Source: Sipunculus nudus (Eukaryota > Annelida > Sipuncula > Golfingiida > Sipunculidae). Taken from it: a stretch of 64,000 bases of DNA. Position 1 is the first letter of the stretch, and each line of letters opens with the position of its first letter. The stretch is taken from positions 76,755,642-76,819,641 of the forward strand of contig CM049306.1 of assembly GCA_026874595.1 (NCBI GenBank), written 5' to 3'. Below, one piece after another: positions 1-15,700 of the stretch. Position numbers and translations under genes: made by a program. The notes under the pieces are model-generated. The model did not search any database. It was not told where the DNA came from and was given only the letters and a program-made list of their open reading frames with translations.

Positions 1-603
1 TGTCCACATCCAAGTATCCAAATTTTTTTTTGACAGTTTTGGTTTAATCAAAACCTAAACCAGCTATTTGAGATAACCATATTTTGCTCTGTTTTGATAA
101 ACTGAACAATTATTTGGAAATGGAACTGGTTTTGTATTTTTGCATGGAACATGCCTCCACAAGTATGTTATGCATTCATTTTCATTTATGTGGGTGTTTG
201 TGTGTTTGTTCACAACATAACTCATGCAATCATGAACAGAATCTCTTGAAACTTTCAGGACATTTCGGGAATGGAAAAATGAACAATTGATTCCATTTTG
301 TTGTTGATCTGGTACATGTTCCAGACTTAGGAATGTCATTAAAAGGAATATTCACAAATGTACAATCACTTATGCAAAAATAAACCCCTGGGAATATATG
401 GGCCCAGTACATGAATGCAAACATATGGTGGGGGCTTGCACTCTTGAGAATGCAGATTAAAATTGAAAATTACAGTGAAAGTGGCTCTGTATTTTTGTAT
501 GGACATAATTATTATACTATCTTGATTATATATTGTAAACTTTTCATGTGTTGAGATATATCCTGGTGTAAGCAATCACAGGCACACTGATGACCTGTCT
601 CAC
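1..603. other. Intronic sequence of the vinculin-family gene, no exon recognised
   Basis: AT-rich sequence left of the last recognised exon. Short open frames are present on both strands, but none has splice-bounded coding character. Confidence 0.5.
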
Positions 604-784
604 CAGATGAGGTTTCAGGTTGTGTAGGTGCTGCCATCTTTGCTGTAAGATCATCCAGCTCCAGCATTATTTCCCTGAGCCCCGACACCCGAGCTCTCCA
701 CTCAAACCATTGCTCCGGTATAAACTGTCTGGCACACTGAAGCAGGTCTCCTATACACTGCTTACACTCATGCAAATATTTTGC
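604..784 (-). CDS. Vinculin-family gene, last exon visible
   Basis: Acceptor TTTTACAG|GCAAAA, donor CATCTG|GTGAGA, 181 nt, phase 0 to 1. It encodes CIGDLLQCARQFIPEQWFEW, then LREIMLELDDLTAKM and a Thr/Ser/Pro tail (APTQPETSSG) before the splice. The gene continues beyond the left window edge. Confidence 0.7.
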
Positions 785-3700
785 CTGTAAAAAAAAGAGA
801 AAATTTGGCTTGAGTTTCATGAAAATTGTAATTTGTTTTGTTCTGTCAATGCAGTACATTTTTTCACCTAAATATCATGTTATTTTATTGTACACAGGTT
901 TTGCCTCACAAATAATTGTATTTAATGGTGAATAACATCCCTGTTGCCCTAAACAGACTTGTAATTATAATAGACTGATAAAGGTTAAGTAAATGTAATC
1001 CACAAGTGTTTGTTGTGTGAACAGAGGATTTCATCCAGATCCAAGACTTTGCCCTGATTTGATTGGCTGGTTCAAAGTGTGACATCACAGATAAAATTTA
1101 GAAATGATTTAAATCTGTTGTTTTTATTCTTCCCTGAAAATTATGGGCTCACAGAATAAGAAATTTCAAGCTTTTAATGAGATCTAGAATTTTTAGTCAC
1201 AGGGGATTTACTCGTTTGTGACGTCCCTGTTTAGTTGACAGTGCTCATAGATGTGCCAATGGTTTTTGAACAAATCTCACAACCTGATTTTTTTTTGGTG
1301 AAAAAATAAATAGAAATTATTTTTATCCTCCAGGAATTGGGTTCATTTTATATAACATCTATAATAATATTTTTTTTTCATAGGCAACATTGTTATATGA
1401 TAATATAATGAGATTTGGAATATGTTTGCTTGACCTGTAGACTCATAGAATACTTTGAAATTTACAAACCACTTCGTATATCATCAATAAGATCAAAAAC
1501 ATTACAGTATTAAACAAGCCAGTCGAGCATTTACTGGATCTTGTGATAGATTTGGAAAGCCACTTGATATATGTCAGAATAAAATGTCATAATACCTCAG
1601 CCTCTACAAGTCGTGAGTTACTGACTCGCTTGGCATCAATCAGTGTATCACATACAGCTCTCCACTTGTGTATGTACTGGTCAATCTGATGCTCTGCCTG
1701 AGAAACCTGAGGAGCGAGATAAACAGGTTCAAATTTAAAGGAGCACGCAAGCATCCTTCAATCAAAGTTATACACTAATGCATAATTCTAATACAACAGG
1801 CCTTTTCCTTTTCACTAGTGACACCTTTCCAAGATATCTGACATGTATGATTCGGGGTTGGTAGCATACACATATATGCCAGTCCACAGCAAAAGCAGTT
1901 GTGTTTTTTGCCCTGATGCAGCGATATAATTTGTAGCATCCTTGACAACCGTTAGATCCTGAATGAGTTCAACTTGGAAACAGAATATGTTTTGAACGCA
2001 TCTATGTCTGACAATCCATGCTGCATATGTCAATAAAACAATGATAAAATAACTTTAATATTGGTTATATTACAAAATATGTAGCCATCTAGCTATAATA
2101 TAGTTGCATCCTACATAGTATTTGTTAATATTAAACACCTGAATACTTGATATCATCATCTGCCTGTTTGTTTACAAGTGGAACCCTGATCAAACAAGCT
2201 CAGTGTGCATGCCCGTGAAAAAGGTCCATTACAGTTCATTATAATCTTTAACAATTATCACTGCACGTTCTTAAGTAGAAACTAAATGTGTCGGAACGAC
2301 ACGAATGCCCCCGCCTGGGGCAAATTAGAAACATTTGTTAAATTTTGAAAAATTTTTAAGTTCAGGAGGTGTCATATGGTCAAAAGTAGGTCAACAAGGG
2401 CAAAATGCAAACTCGATGTGTTACGGGTCATTATCAAGCAACACACCAAAAATCAGGCCAGTATCTGCAGGCACTGTGAAAAAAGTCCATACATGTGCAT
2501 TTTCCATAAAAATTTCTGTCTTTCATGAAATTTTCTATGTTTAGGAGCCTTAAAACAATCAAAAGTAGGTCAACCCAGATGAAACGCGAACTCGATCTGT
2601 AACTGTCATTATCTGCCCACACATAAAAAATCAGGGTGGTATCTGCAGGCATTGAGGAAAAAAAGTCGGTACATATGCATTTGTTATGAAAATTTCTATT
2701 TTCCATAAAACTTTCTATGTTCAGGAGCAGTCAAATGGTCAAAAGTAGGTCAACTGAGACAAAACAAGAACTTGATCTGTAACTGGTCATTATCTGCCTA
2801 CACACCAAAAATCAGGCCAGTATCTGCAGGCATTGCGAAAAAAAGTCTGTACATGTGCACTTTTTATTAAATTTTCTATGTCAGAGCACTGTCAAACGGT
2901 CAAAAGTAGGTCAACTGGAACAAAACATGAACTGGATCTGTAACTGGTCATTATCTGCCCACACACCAAAAATCAGGCCAATATCTGCAGGTATTGCAAA
3001 AAAAGTCAGTACATGTGTATTTGTCATGAAAATTTATTTTTTTAATGAAATTTTCTATGTTCAGGAGCCGTTAAACAGTCAAAAGTAGGTCAACTGGGAT
3101 GAAACCGAACTCCATCTGTAACTGGTCAATATCTGCCCACACACCTAAAATCAGGCCAATATCTGCAGGCACTGCAAAAAAAAGTCAGTACATGTGTATT
3201 TGTCATGAAAATTTATATTTTTCATGAAATTTTCTATGTTCAGGAGCCGTAAAACGGTCAAAAGTAAGTCAACTGGGACGAAACGCGAACTCCTTCTGTA
3301 ACTGGTCAATATCTGCCCACACACCAAAAATCAGGCCAATATCTGCAGGCACTGCAAAAAAAAGTCTGTACATGTGTATTTGTCATGAAAATTTATATTT
3401 TTCATGAAATTTTCTATGTTCAGGAGCCGTAAAACGGTCAAAAATAGGTCAACTGGGACGAAACGCAACTCAATCTGTAACTGGTCAATATCTGCCCACA
3501 CACCAAAAATCAGGCCAATATCTGCAGGCATTGCGAAAAAAAGTCAGTACATGTGTATTTGTCATGAAAATTTATATTTTTCATGAAATTTTCTATGTTC
3601 AGGAGCCGTAAAACGGTCAAAAATAGGTCAACTGGGACGAAACGCAACTCAATCTGTAACTGGTCAATATCTGCCCACACACCAAAAATCAGGCCAATAT

Positions 3701-6700
3701 CTGCAGGCATTGCAAAAAAAAGTCTGTACATGTGTATTTGTCATGAAAATTTATATTTTTCAAGAAATTTTCTAAGTTAAGGAGCCGTAAAACGGTCAAA
3801 AGTAGGTCAACTGGGACGAAACGCAAACTCAATCTGTAACTGGTCAATATCTGCCCACACACCAAAAATCAGGCCAATATCTGCAGGCATGGCGAAAAAA
3901 AGTCCGTACAACTGTTTTATTTCAGAATGATGGAATGACGGAATGACGGAAGGAGGGAAGGACGGACATGGGTAAAACTATATGCCCCAGCCACTTTGTG
4001 GCGGGGGCATAAAAAAAGTAGACTTAGACTGGTGCAAGAATAATATGTGTAATACATATAATACAATTTGAAAGGTCAACTGTAATATATTTTCTTGATA
4101 GTACAAGTACCATCTATTGAACCATACAAGTACCATCTATTGAACCATCTATGAAACCTGTTTTAGCTTTTTTTAGTTATAAAGAATCTCTCAAAAGAAA
4201 TGATTTATATGTAAATGATTTTCATTTAATTCAATTTATGACCCTTCACCTTTGACCTACCTGTCTGACCCATTCATCACATGCCTCATGCAGTGGCTCC
4301 ACCTGGGAGACATCCCACTCAGCAACTTTCCTGGCCAGCTCTATGAGCTGGGCAGATTTGGTGGAAAGCTGAGAAGCCATTCCCTGAAATATTCTGTAGA
4401 AACATATACTGATACAATTTCATATCACTCAGGTCTAGTCATATGAGTAAAATCATCAAACTAATGTCATACACTTCAGCCGAATATTCTTGTCAATTTA
4501 AACCAGAAGTATCTATTTGATTCTACAAATACTAACAAATAACTACAACTAATAATAATAATATTAATTTTTAATTTTTTTCATTTATAAACACAAATAT
4601 ATAACATCATTTCCATGCACTTTTGTGTGGCTCTATACTTCTACTATTTTCAAGAAAAGAGCAGCATTTTCAGATGTTTGAAAGTTTCCAATGTACCAGC
4701 TTGTCGCAGATTACAAGGCACATTGTTTCATAGCCTTGGTGCAGCTGAGATGAAAGCCTTCTCCCCTAGTGCTTTATGTATGGGTTGGAAATAAGCAAAG
4801 GAATAGCTTAGGTATTGTACATTTATTCATGCAATTCTGACAGATATTATAGAATGGTAGTATTTATGGTACATTTTGATTAAATAGAGCATTAGGCAAA
4901 TTTGAATACTAACACTTTCTTCTCTGCTTGGCATGAGCCAATGACAGTTGCACCCTCTACAGCTTGGTTTGTCCTGGCCAGAATGACAGTACTCAGAGTG
5001 GCTAATATCTTCTTATCTCCAGCTAGAGCACCCTGGATAAGATCCCTTCCTAATGACACAAGGTAACTGTCAGTCCTTTCTATGGAAAATTTCTGAACAT
5101 TCATTTTTTTAGGCACAACATTCTTAGTCTTCTTTTGTTTCTCATTGTCTTTGGGGTCATCAAGTACTTCATCAGTCACTATGACCTTGACCTGGCTATA
5201 GGGCACAGTTTGTTGACCTGTGACCTTGACCTTCACTGGAGTTGTCTTCTGATTGGCCAGAAGCTCAAGATCAGGTGGTACTTGACCTTCTAGTGCCTCT
5301 TTCACATTTGTGACACATTTTATCATGTTATCACAATGCTTGTGGAGTTCAATATGTCTTGTTGACTCATTTCTTTCATAAAGCACACTGACTGTTGTCT
5401 TCTTAATATCAGCTGTGGCTGAAAAACAAAATAAAAAACTCTAGTTTTCCTCTCAAACATGTTTATTAAAGATACATTAGACATATTTTGTCATAATTTT
5501 ATCTTCATTTAATTGCTTTCTACCTTTAAATTTTATAAACACAACATATAAACTCATTAATAAGTATGCCTAGTAACATTTTTCAGTAATTCAGCAAAAA
5601 TTAACCTTCACAATAAACCTTTGCCTTCCTTTACCAAATTGATTTTTCAAACATCTCTTTACAACATTTTACATATTCTTGATACCTAGAGGGATACCAT
5701 AAAATCAGGTAAATTATTATACATACAGAGTTATAATATTGGTGTATATCAGTGCTATCTACTGTTCATTTAATAACAAGACAGAGTAACCTGAGTCCTT
5801 TCTTTTAAAATTCCATTGGATATTATCTTGAAATGCTGTTTGATTTACACAGGGCAAATGGTGGGATTCTTCAAACAAATGGCAAGAAGTTTCAACCAGC
5901 AGTTTCACTTAACAGCAGAAAAATATTATAATATTTTCATGAATGAACAATATGTATGGCAGTTATACGCAAATGATGTTTGAACTAAAATATAAATCAG
6001 CACAATTATGTATGAAGGACCGAACTTTGTATAATTTTTACAGAAAAACAAAACTACTGACCAGATTCTAAGTTGGAGATATATCTCTTTATCCATCCCC
6101 TGTAAATGACATTAATGCTCTGGTCCATCTGTCTCAAGGCCATTTTAACTAGTCTCCCAGCAAGGCCACAAATGGCTCTTGTATGAGCCAGAATTTCTGT
6201 GTTGCCCATATGCATGGAGTCCTTTTGCTTGTAAATGTATTCAAAGAGTGTCAGTTCTGCAAAATAAATACATAAAAAGACTTGAACTACATACATATTA
6301 CTGAATATTGATGAGGCTGTATATACCTTGTAATTGGAAACTGCCAAAATACCTTTATGTATTATATAAATACCTTTATACCATTCAATAAAGATATTAA
6401 ATAAAAATATGAAAACAATCTAAATCTTCAGGACACCATATCAGGAACTTTAAGCAGTGTCACATTTTAAGGACTTCTTCTTCCAATATTTTCTTTTAAT
6501 CAATTTTAAATGAAAACGAAATGTGATGATGATGGTACAAAAAATAATCTGAAGGCCTTTAATATTAAAAAGACCATTTAGCTCTTAAGTTAACTCATTC
6601 ATCTGGGTATATTTCTTCAAGACAGATTTCTAGAAAGAAATTTCATGTAGTCTTGCCTTAATTGATCTAGAACTATTAATAGCATCCTTATTCCTTAATA

Positions 6701-9700
6701 TATTCTTACATGAGATTTATTATGAGATTATTGAGATTATTAAAATATGATGAAATTAAAATAAGAAATAAATATTTTTCTTGAAAGATATCTTTTCATC
6801 AGAATTTACTAAACCTTTGCAATGAATGTTGAATCTAAGGAAATATTTTCAAGGTAAGAACATTTTACCTGACACTTTAATGAAAGCCATGGGTTCAACA
6901 AGGTCATCTAGCGTGTCCAGCATGACCTTGAGATTGAGGGTCCACTCGTCTCGTAATGCCTTTATCTTATTGGAGCCAGTCATTAGTAAGCTGTCTCGGA
7001 CACATGTGCCAATTGTAGTCTCCAACTCCTGCACTAGCTCCATCTGGTGGTTGATGCAGGACTGAATAGTGTCCTCACCTGTGATTATTGTTATTATCAC
7101 TATTATTATCATTTTATATATTATAAAAATTAATAGATTTGTTTAAGCTTTGGTATAAAAATTTGTAAAATTAGATCGCTATTCAATTAATGAATTGTGA
7201 GAATTTTACTTAATTTTCACAAATGAAGAATTGGAGTGTAAAATGATGGAATATATGTTTGATTGTAGCCCCTTATTTAAATGCTATGTTCTGATACAAA
7301 TTATATGAGTATTTAGCATAAGTGTTGTTGTTAAAGATAAAATTACCATTAAACTACAGGTGGCACCTCGTAAAACAACAACAAGTGACCCATGGGTCAT
7401 GACGCTCAGCTGACTGGGTAAGAGATTCACAAAAGGAAATTTTATCATCAGAATGGTAGATACCAATTCAACTGAAGCATGAAACAGATTAACCAACAGT
7501 CCAAGATTTAGTCTGTATTTATATATCTGAAAAATAGAGAAAAAATGTGTAAACTTTAAAAACTAGAATACGGGTAGCCGACAAGTGACTACGTGTATCT
7601 GCCAAAATCAGAGTGAAGTGAGGCATGGATTGAGTGGCAAGGGGAAACAGAGTGAGGTATGTTGCATATTAGCATGGATGTCTGCAGCCTAAATGTGTAT
7701 GTAGGTTGTGCAACCTACCACAAATCCAGAAAGCTGTCCAAGTTGTATACATATGCAAAATTTTAGGCAGAAAAGTCAAACCACTACATGGATATGAGTG
7801 ATTTTAGCCCACGGCAGACAAACAGACAGACGCTGTGCAAAAATGGTTGCAGTTTTGTGTATGATAAAGACCTATGTGAGATTTAACACAAGCACAATTT
7901 TGGCCCAATCGGTCAAATGGTTCCTGAGATATTAGCTTGGATGTGTGCAGCGTTAACTAGAATGTAGGTGGCGCCACCTGTCATAAAATCAAGAAAGCTA
8001 TCAAGGATGTATAAACCTGCAAAATTTTAGGCAGTTATGTCAAACCACTACAGAGAAATGAGTGATTTTAGGCCACGGCAGACCAACAGACAGACGCTGT
8101 GCAAAATGTGCAAAAATGGTTGCAGGTGGCCCCTCCAGTTTTGTGTATGATAAAGACCTATGTGAGATCTATACACATGCAAAATTTTGGCCCAATCGTT
8201 CAAACGGTTCCCGAGATATGAGCTTGGATGTCTGCAGCATAAACTAGAATAAAGGTGGGGCCACCTGTCATAAAATCAAGAAAGCTATCCAGGATGTATA
8301 AAACTGCAAAATTTTAGGCAGATATGTCAAACCACTGCCAAGATGTGAGTGACTTTATTGCACGGCAGACAAACAGACAGACGCTGTGCAAAAATGGTTG
8401 CAGGTGGTGCCACCAGTTTTGTGTATGATAAAGAGCTATGTTAGATCTATACACATGCAAAATTTTGGCCCGATCGGTCAAACAGTTCCCGAGATATGAG
8501 CTTGGATGTCATCAGCGTGAACATGAATGTAGGTGGCGCCACCTGTCATAAAATCAAGAAAGCCATCCAGGATGTATACGCATGCCGAATTTCAGGTGAA
8601 TTAGTCAATTCACTGCAGAGATATGAGTGATTTTAACCAAAGGCAGATGAACAGATGGACACTGAGCAAACATGGTTACAGGTGGTGCCACCATTTTTTG
8701 TGTATGTTATAGAGCTATCCAAGGGCTACATTAGTATAAATTTTATTTCCTGATCAGTCAAACGGTTCCCGAGATATGAGCTTGGAAAGCTGATAAAATC
8801 AAGTCCCAGAGGAGCTCTCTGGAAACGAACGCGGCAACGGCGGAGGAACCCGGTCAAAAACATAGTATCCACAAAACTTCGTTTTGGCGGGTACAAAAAT
8901 ACAGGTGGCTCCACCAGTCTGCAGAAACTAATAAAAACACTTACAAACATCAATATCCATGCAAAGAATCATGGTGATCTCCCCATTAGTTGTTTAGATA
9001 CTTCAGCTTTTGTATCAAATTGTCCATTATTCTGAGGGATACTTCGGAGTCCTATAGCTTGAAGGATATGGGTAACAGAGACCTAATTTTAAGTTTCCAC
9101 AGGCACTTTTCATGGGCCTTCTTGCATGACAAGAATGAGGGATTCTAGGTCCATTTGTTGCGATTTGTACCCTGTTGACAGATAACCACATCTTTAAAGG
9201 TATCAAAAAAAGAGAAAAAAAATCGTAAAAATTTGAAAAAAAATAGAGGTGGCTCACCCAGTCTGCAGAAACTGATGGAACAGGTCATGATCAATATGTA
9301 TGCCGAAAATCATGACCATCAGTGTTGTAGTTATTGAGATACTGCAGTTTTTGTATCAAATTTTCCATTATTCTGGGGGGTAATTTGGAGCCATACAGCT
9401 TAAAGAATATAAGTAACAGAGACCTAATTTCAGGTTTCCATGGAGACTTTTCATGGGTCTCCCTGTGTGTCAAGAATGAAGATTCTAGGTCCAGTTTTAA
9501 TGATTTGTGCCCTGTTAACAGATGTTCATAACTTTAAAGGTCTCAAAAATAGAGAAAAAATTCGTAAAAAAAACCCGAACAAATACAGGTGGTGCCACCA
9601 GTCTGCAGAAACTGATGAAACACTCCATGATCAATATCCATGAAAACAATTATGGTGATCTCTGCATTAGTTGTTCAGATACTTCAGCTTTTGTATCAAA

Positions 9701-12700
9701 TTTTCCATTATTCTGAGCTGTACTTTGGAGTGCCATAGCTCAAAGGATATGGGTAACAGAGACCTAATTTCAGGTGTCCAAGGAGACTTATCATGGGTCT
9801 CCCTGTGTGTCAACAATGAAGATTCTAGGTCCAGTCCTTACGATTTGTACCCTGTTGACAGATAACTACATCCTGAAAGGTCTCGAAAATAGAGAAAAAA
9901 AAATTGTGAAAATTTGAAAAAATACAGGTGGCACCACCAGTCTGCAGGTACTGATGAAACACCTCTTGATCAATATGTATGCCAAAAATCATGACCATCA
10001 GTGTTGTAGTTATTGAGATGTTGCAGTTTGTTTTTATCAAATTTTCCATTATTCTGGGGGGTTATTGGGAGCCCCCATAGCTCAAAGGATATGGGTAACA
10101 GAGACCTTATTTCAGGTTTCCATGCAGACTTTTTATGGACCTCTCAGTGTGTCAAGAATGAAGATTCTAGGTCAAGTCTTTATGATTTGTGCCCTGTTAA
10201 CAGCTGTTCACATTTTTAAATTCGTAAAAAATCGAAAAATTCAGGTGGCGCCACCAGTCTGCAGGAAGTGATGGAACATCTCATGATCAATACGTATGCC
10301 AAAAATCATAACCATCAGTCAAGTAGTTAATGAGATATTGAAGTTTTTGTATGAAATTTTTGACTTTTCTGGGGGGTACTTTGGGGCCCCATAGCTCAAA
10401 GGATATGGGTAACAGAGATCTAATTTATGGTTTCCACAGAGACTTTTAATAGGTTTCTCAGTGTGTCAAGAATGAAGATTCTAGGTCCAGCGGTTACGAT
10501 TTGTGCCACGTTAACAGATGACAGCATCTTTAAACGTCTCAAAAATAGAGGAAAAAATTGTAAAAAAATCGAAAAATACAGGTGGCGCCACCAGTCTGCA
10601 GGAACTTATGGAACATCTCATGATCAATATGTATGCCAAAAATCATGACCATCAGTGTTGTAGTTATTGAGATATTAAAGTTTTTGTATGAAAATTTTGA
10701 CTTTTCTGGGGGGTACTTTGGGGCCCCATAGCTCGAAGGATATGGGTAACAGAGACCTAATTTATGGTTTCCAAGGAGATTTTTCATGGACCTCTCAGTG
10801 TATCAAGAATTAAGATTCTAGGTCTAGGCTTTACGATTTGTGCCTTGTTAACAGATGTTCACATTTTTAAAGGTCTCAAAAATAGAGAAAAAAATTTGTA
10901 AAAAATCGAAAAATACAGGTGGCGCCACCAGTCTGCAGGAAGTGATGGAACATCTCATGATCAATATGTATGCCAAAAATTATGACCATCAGTCAAGTAG
11001 TTAATGAGATGTTGAAGTTTTTGTATGAAATTTTTGACTTTTCTGGGGGGTACTTTGGGGCCCCATAGCTCGAAGGATATGGGTAACAGAGACCTAATTT
11101 CTGGTTTCCAAGGAGATTTTTCATGGACCTCTCAGAATCCTAAGTTACAAGGTTCTAGGTTCAGCGGTTACGATTTGTGCCTGGTTAACAGACAGATAGA
11201 CGGACAGACGGCACGACGGACGACGAACAAAGAGTGATCGCTATAGCTCAGATGACTTTCAGTCAGCTGAGCTAAAAATCTATCAAAGATCAATATGCAG
11301 CCATATTTCAAGGCATTCCATTAAGCCATAATGGTAAATGAATCTAAAAATACATGTCTACTCAAAAGGGACTAATTTAATTTAACTACATGATGTTTGT
11401 TGCAGTTAAAGACTACCTGATTAGCCTATCTTTTTAGATGCTTACTCGCATATATAGTACATGTCTTACAGTAAAACATTATTCCGATGTATGATCAATG
11501 CAAAATACATGACTGGTGATCTAATACTGGTAAAAATGATGACTTTTAATCACAATCATTAAACCAACCATCTAACTTTCCATTAATTAGTGACCTAAGT
11601 CATATGTCATCATTAAACCAAATTTCAAGGTTAAAAACACAGCCATAAATGAAAACATCTTTAGAATCAATTTAAACTGAAATTTAATAGACAAGTAGTA
11701 GTGAAATATCTGTTATTCACATATCACATCATCAAGAGTGATAGGGATAAAATTTTGTTAAGTGAGTCATTTTACCATTTTAAGATTCAGCATTATTAAA
11801 ATGTTTAATTTGTGAGCTAAAACTCTGACATGACTTCTATCAGTCATTAACATAAACTTCATTGCAAATTTATTTATAGACTAGTTCTACTAATAGTAGG
11901 CTTACATAGTTCACACTTTTACGTTATGACCCAAATATATATATCTATCGACCAAGAATATAACTCACAGAAAGGGTCATTGGTACTGGCTGCCATAGAA
12001 GCTGCTGTCTCACACATTTGCTCACTGTGGATACAGAAGCTGTTCAAATACGGCTGCAGCCATAGTTCAAGATCACCAGGGGACCATGATACCTGCAAAT
12101 AAAACATTATAACATTCAGTATTCTATATATACTGTTCCCCTATCTGCACAAATTGTTTACTTATTGCCTGTGGGATACTTTTTCATGAGACCATTATGG
12201 GGCCCTCATTTTTATTGATAAAAAATTTTAGCCCAGAATCAGCTTTAAAATGGATGCGATTGTGATATCCTGCAATGTCTACAGTTGATAACAAATCATA
12301 ACACAGGCTTCTGGAAAATATATTATGGTTTAACATAACCATTTCCAGAGATGACATCAAGTAGGCATCAAGACAGATCAAATCATGCAACAAAAGATCT
12401 GAAGAGGACATCTCTAAAGAAAATGTGACAACAAATGAACACAGATGAAAACACAACCTCCTACATTTATAAAACTGTTACAGACAAGAACAAAACATGA
12501 CATAATTAAAATAATAGTTAATGGCTTCTGTGGACCAGGGGTAGAGCACAGGACTTAAAAGTCGGTGGATCTTGACCCCCACCCAGTGACTCTTGGTGAG
12601 CACTCTGCAGGCTTAATGAGAAAGACGTGCCCAATGGCTGTGTTTCACTCATAAACAAGTGCGCTTTTTGGGGTTTCCTCGGTTGAATGACCCAGCTATG

Positions 12701-15700
12701 GAAAGGATTTAACAGCTAGGGGCCTGCAGGTGCAGTAGTCACCTGGCCTGGTTAACATCAGGATATAACATGAGAGGAAGCATGTAATACTGCTCAGCTG
12801 TCATATAGTCCAAAACCAGAATGGAATTCTGCAGATGTACATATACGACATTTAGCAAGCATAAAAAATGGAGGCAGTTACTTCCAACAAAAAATTAAAA
12901 AAAAAAGTTAACATTCCATTAGGATTGGGATGATACCTGTTTTTATATCATTATAATGATATATAATTTATCACTCAGTCAGTTTGTTGGGGAATCATTT
13001 AAATCAAAACAACACCCATATATTTTTTGTTTTATGATTACTTCTATATTTAATTCATTCTATTAATTAAAATAATTGTTATCCTTGAAAATAAATGATA
13101 TTCAGTACACAGAAAAAGCCCAGTGAGGCCATAATTTTTAGGTAATAATCCTGAGAAGGACATTTATATGGACGAAATTGCACATCAATGCTTGCAGCTG
13201 TGAGATATCATGATAATCTCCAAGATTGGTAAAGTCCCAACCCTAAACCCTACTTTGTTAGCCTGAGTAAAAAATGCTGATGAAGTTTGAAAAATTTATC
13301 TCCAAATAACAGTATGCTAGAATTGTCAGATGAACATTCAGACAGGATGTAACATGCAAAAACTACTATAGTCAATTTCACCACCTGCTGTTTAGTGGTG
13401 GGCCTATCATCGAGTTTTTTCGAAAGTTGGTCGGTTTGCTGCCACTTTCAAGCGCATGATTTTTTAAGGCAACTATCGATTACATCATACTCATGATTGT
13501 TTTTACCAGAATGTCTTTAAAATATAGGCAAAAATTACTCTTCCATTTTTTACAACATTCCACGCTTCATATAATGAGTCTGTGTTCCCAAATAACCTCC
13601 GTATTTAACGGAGTATGACACGGTAGATGACAGAATGAGGGACTTATTTAACCTCTGTGAACTGGCAGGGAGCTGCAGAATTAGGGGAGTTTTCTAACGA
13701 GATGTTCATTGGAAAATATTAGCGGTATTGCATTAAAATGCTCCATAACTCTCCAGGTCTATGCCAATTTTGCAAGATTCTCTTAGAAATAACCTCCTCA
13801 ACTGATGTCAGGTGCCGCTGCCGCATGAGTAATTATTTATTTTTTAGCTTTCAATTACTTATTTTTAATTTTTACCTAAAATTATATGGCCCTGTAATTT
13901 TTCTGGCAGGCCTGTGAAACCACTACGCATATTGGCAATCATCATAATTGTTATAAAATGAGAGTCCTTGCTGGTGAAGTTAAAATGACGTGCAGGAGTA
14001 TTCATGAGGGCCAGCAAGTAGATGTCCTGGACTGTGGTTTAATTCTTGATTACCATAATTAATAAAAATGAAATTTGGATAGCATTTCTTAGTGATAAAA
14101 GGAAAATATAAACAAATGACGCATGGGTCATGACGCTCAGCTGACTGGGAAGAGATTCGCAAAAGGAAATTTTATCATATGAATGGTAGTATATACCCAT
14201 TCAACTGAAGCATCAAACAGATTAACCAACAGGCCAAGATTGTGTCTGTATTTATATATCTCAAAAATAGAGAAAAAATGCGTAAAAAATACAAGTGGCT
14301 CCACCATTCTGCAGAAACTAATAAAAAGACTTAATGGTCAATATGCATGCAATGAATCATGGTGATCTCTGCATTAGTTGTTCAGATACTTCAGCTTTTG
14401 TATCAAAATGTTCATTATTCTGAGGGATACTTCGGAGTCCTATAGCCTGAAGGATATGGGAAACAGAGACCTAATTTCAGGTTTCCACAGACACTTTCCA
14501 TGGGCCTCCTTGCATGACAAGAATGAAGATTCTAGGTCCAGTTGTTATGATTTGTACCCTGTTGACAGATAACCACATCTTTAAAGGTCTCAAAAATAGA
14601 GGAAAAAATTCATAAAAATTTGAAAAAATAGAGGTGGTGCACCCAGCCTGCAGAACCTGATGGAACACCTCATGATCAATATGTATGCCAAAATTCATGA
14701 CCATCAGTGTTGTAGTTATTGAGATACTGCAGTTTTTGTATCAAATTTTTCATTATTCTTAGGGGTATTTTGGAGCCATACAGCTTAAAGGATATGGGTA
14801 ACAGAGACCTAATTTCAGTTTTTCATAAAGACTTTTCATGGGTCTCCCTGTGTGTCCAGAATGAAGATTCTAGGTCCAGTCTATACGATTTGTGCCCTGT
14901 TAACAGATGTTCATATCTAAATTAAAGGTTGCAAAAGTAGAGAAAAAAATTCGTAAAAAAACCTGAACAAATATACATGGTGCCATCAGTCAGCAGAAAC
15001 TGATGAAACATTCCATGATCAATATCCATGCAAACAATTATGGTGATCTCTGCATTATTTGTTCAGATACTTCAGCTTTTGTATCAAATTTTCCATTATT
15101 CCGAGTTGTACTTTGGAGCGCCATTGCTCAAAGGATATGGGTAACAGAGACCTAATTTCAGGTTTCCATGGAGACTTATCATGGGTCTCCCTGTGTGTCA
15201 AGAATGAAGATTCTAGGTCCAGTCTTTACGATTTGTGCCCTGTTAACAGATGTTCACATTTTTAAAGGTCTAAAAATAGAGAAAACAATTGGTAAAATAT
15301 CGAAAAATACAGGTGGCGCCACCAGTCTGCAGAAACTGAGGAAACATCTCCTGATCAATATGTATGCCAAAAATCATGACCATCAGTGATGTAGTTAATG
15401 AGATTTTGAAGTTTTTTTATGAAATTTTTTACAATTCTTGGGGTACTTTGGGGCCCCATAGCTCGAAGGATTTGGGTAACGGAGACCTAATTTCTGGTTT
15501 CCATCAAGACTTTTCATAGGTCTCTCACTGTGTGAAGAATGAAGATTGTAGATCCAGTCTTTATGATTTGTGCCCTGTTAACAGATGTTCACATTTTTAA
15601 AGGTCTAAACAACGGACCTATGGGTCACTGTGCTCAGCTGACATTAACCTTGAAGGTATAAATCTAAAATAATATCAAATGGAGATAAAGTGGAAGAGGT

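Noticed and set aside
3331-3780. Repeated 60-73 codon frames on both strands
   Set aside because: Products of the 180-bp tandem units of family B.
2288-4006. CRISPR-like direct repeats
   Set aside because: Units of about 180 bp with no short-repeat/unique-spacer pattern in a eukaryotic intron; this is a mobile-element core.
8726-11237. Many short frames on both strands
   Set aside because: They recur with the 338-bp unit of element A1 or lie in C1, and have no protein similarity.
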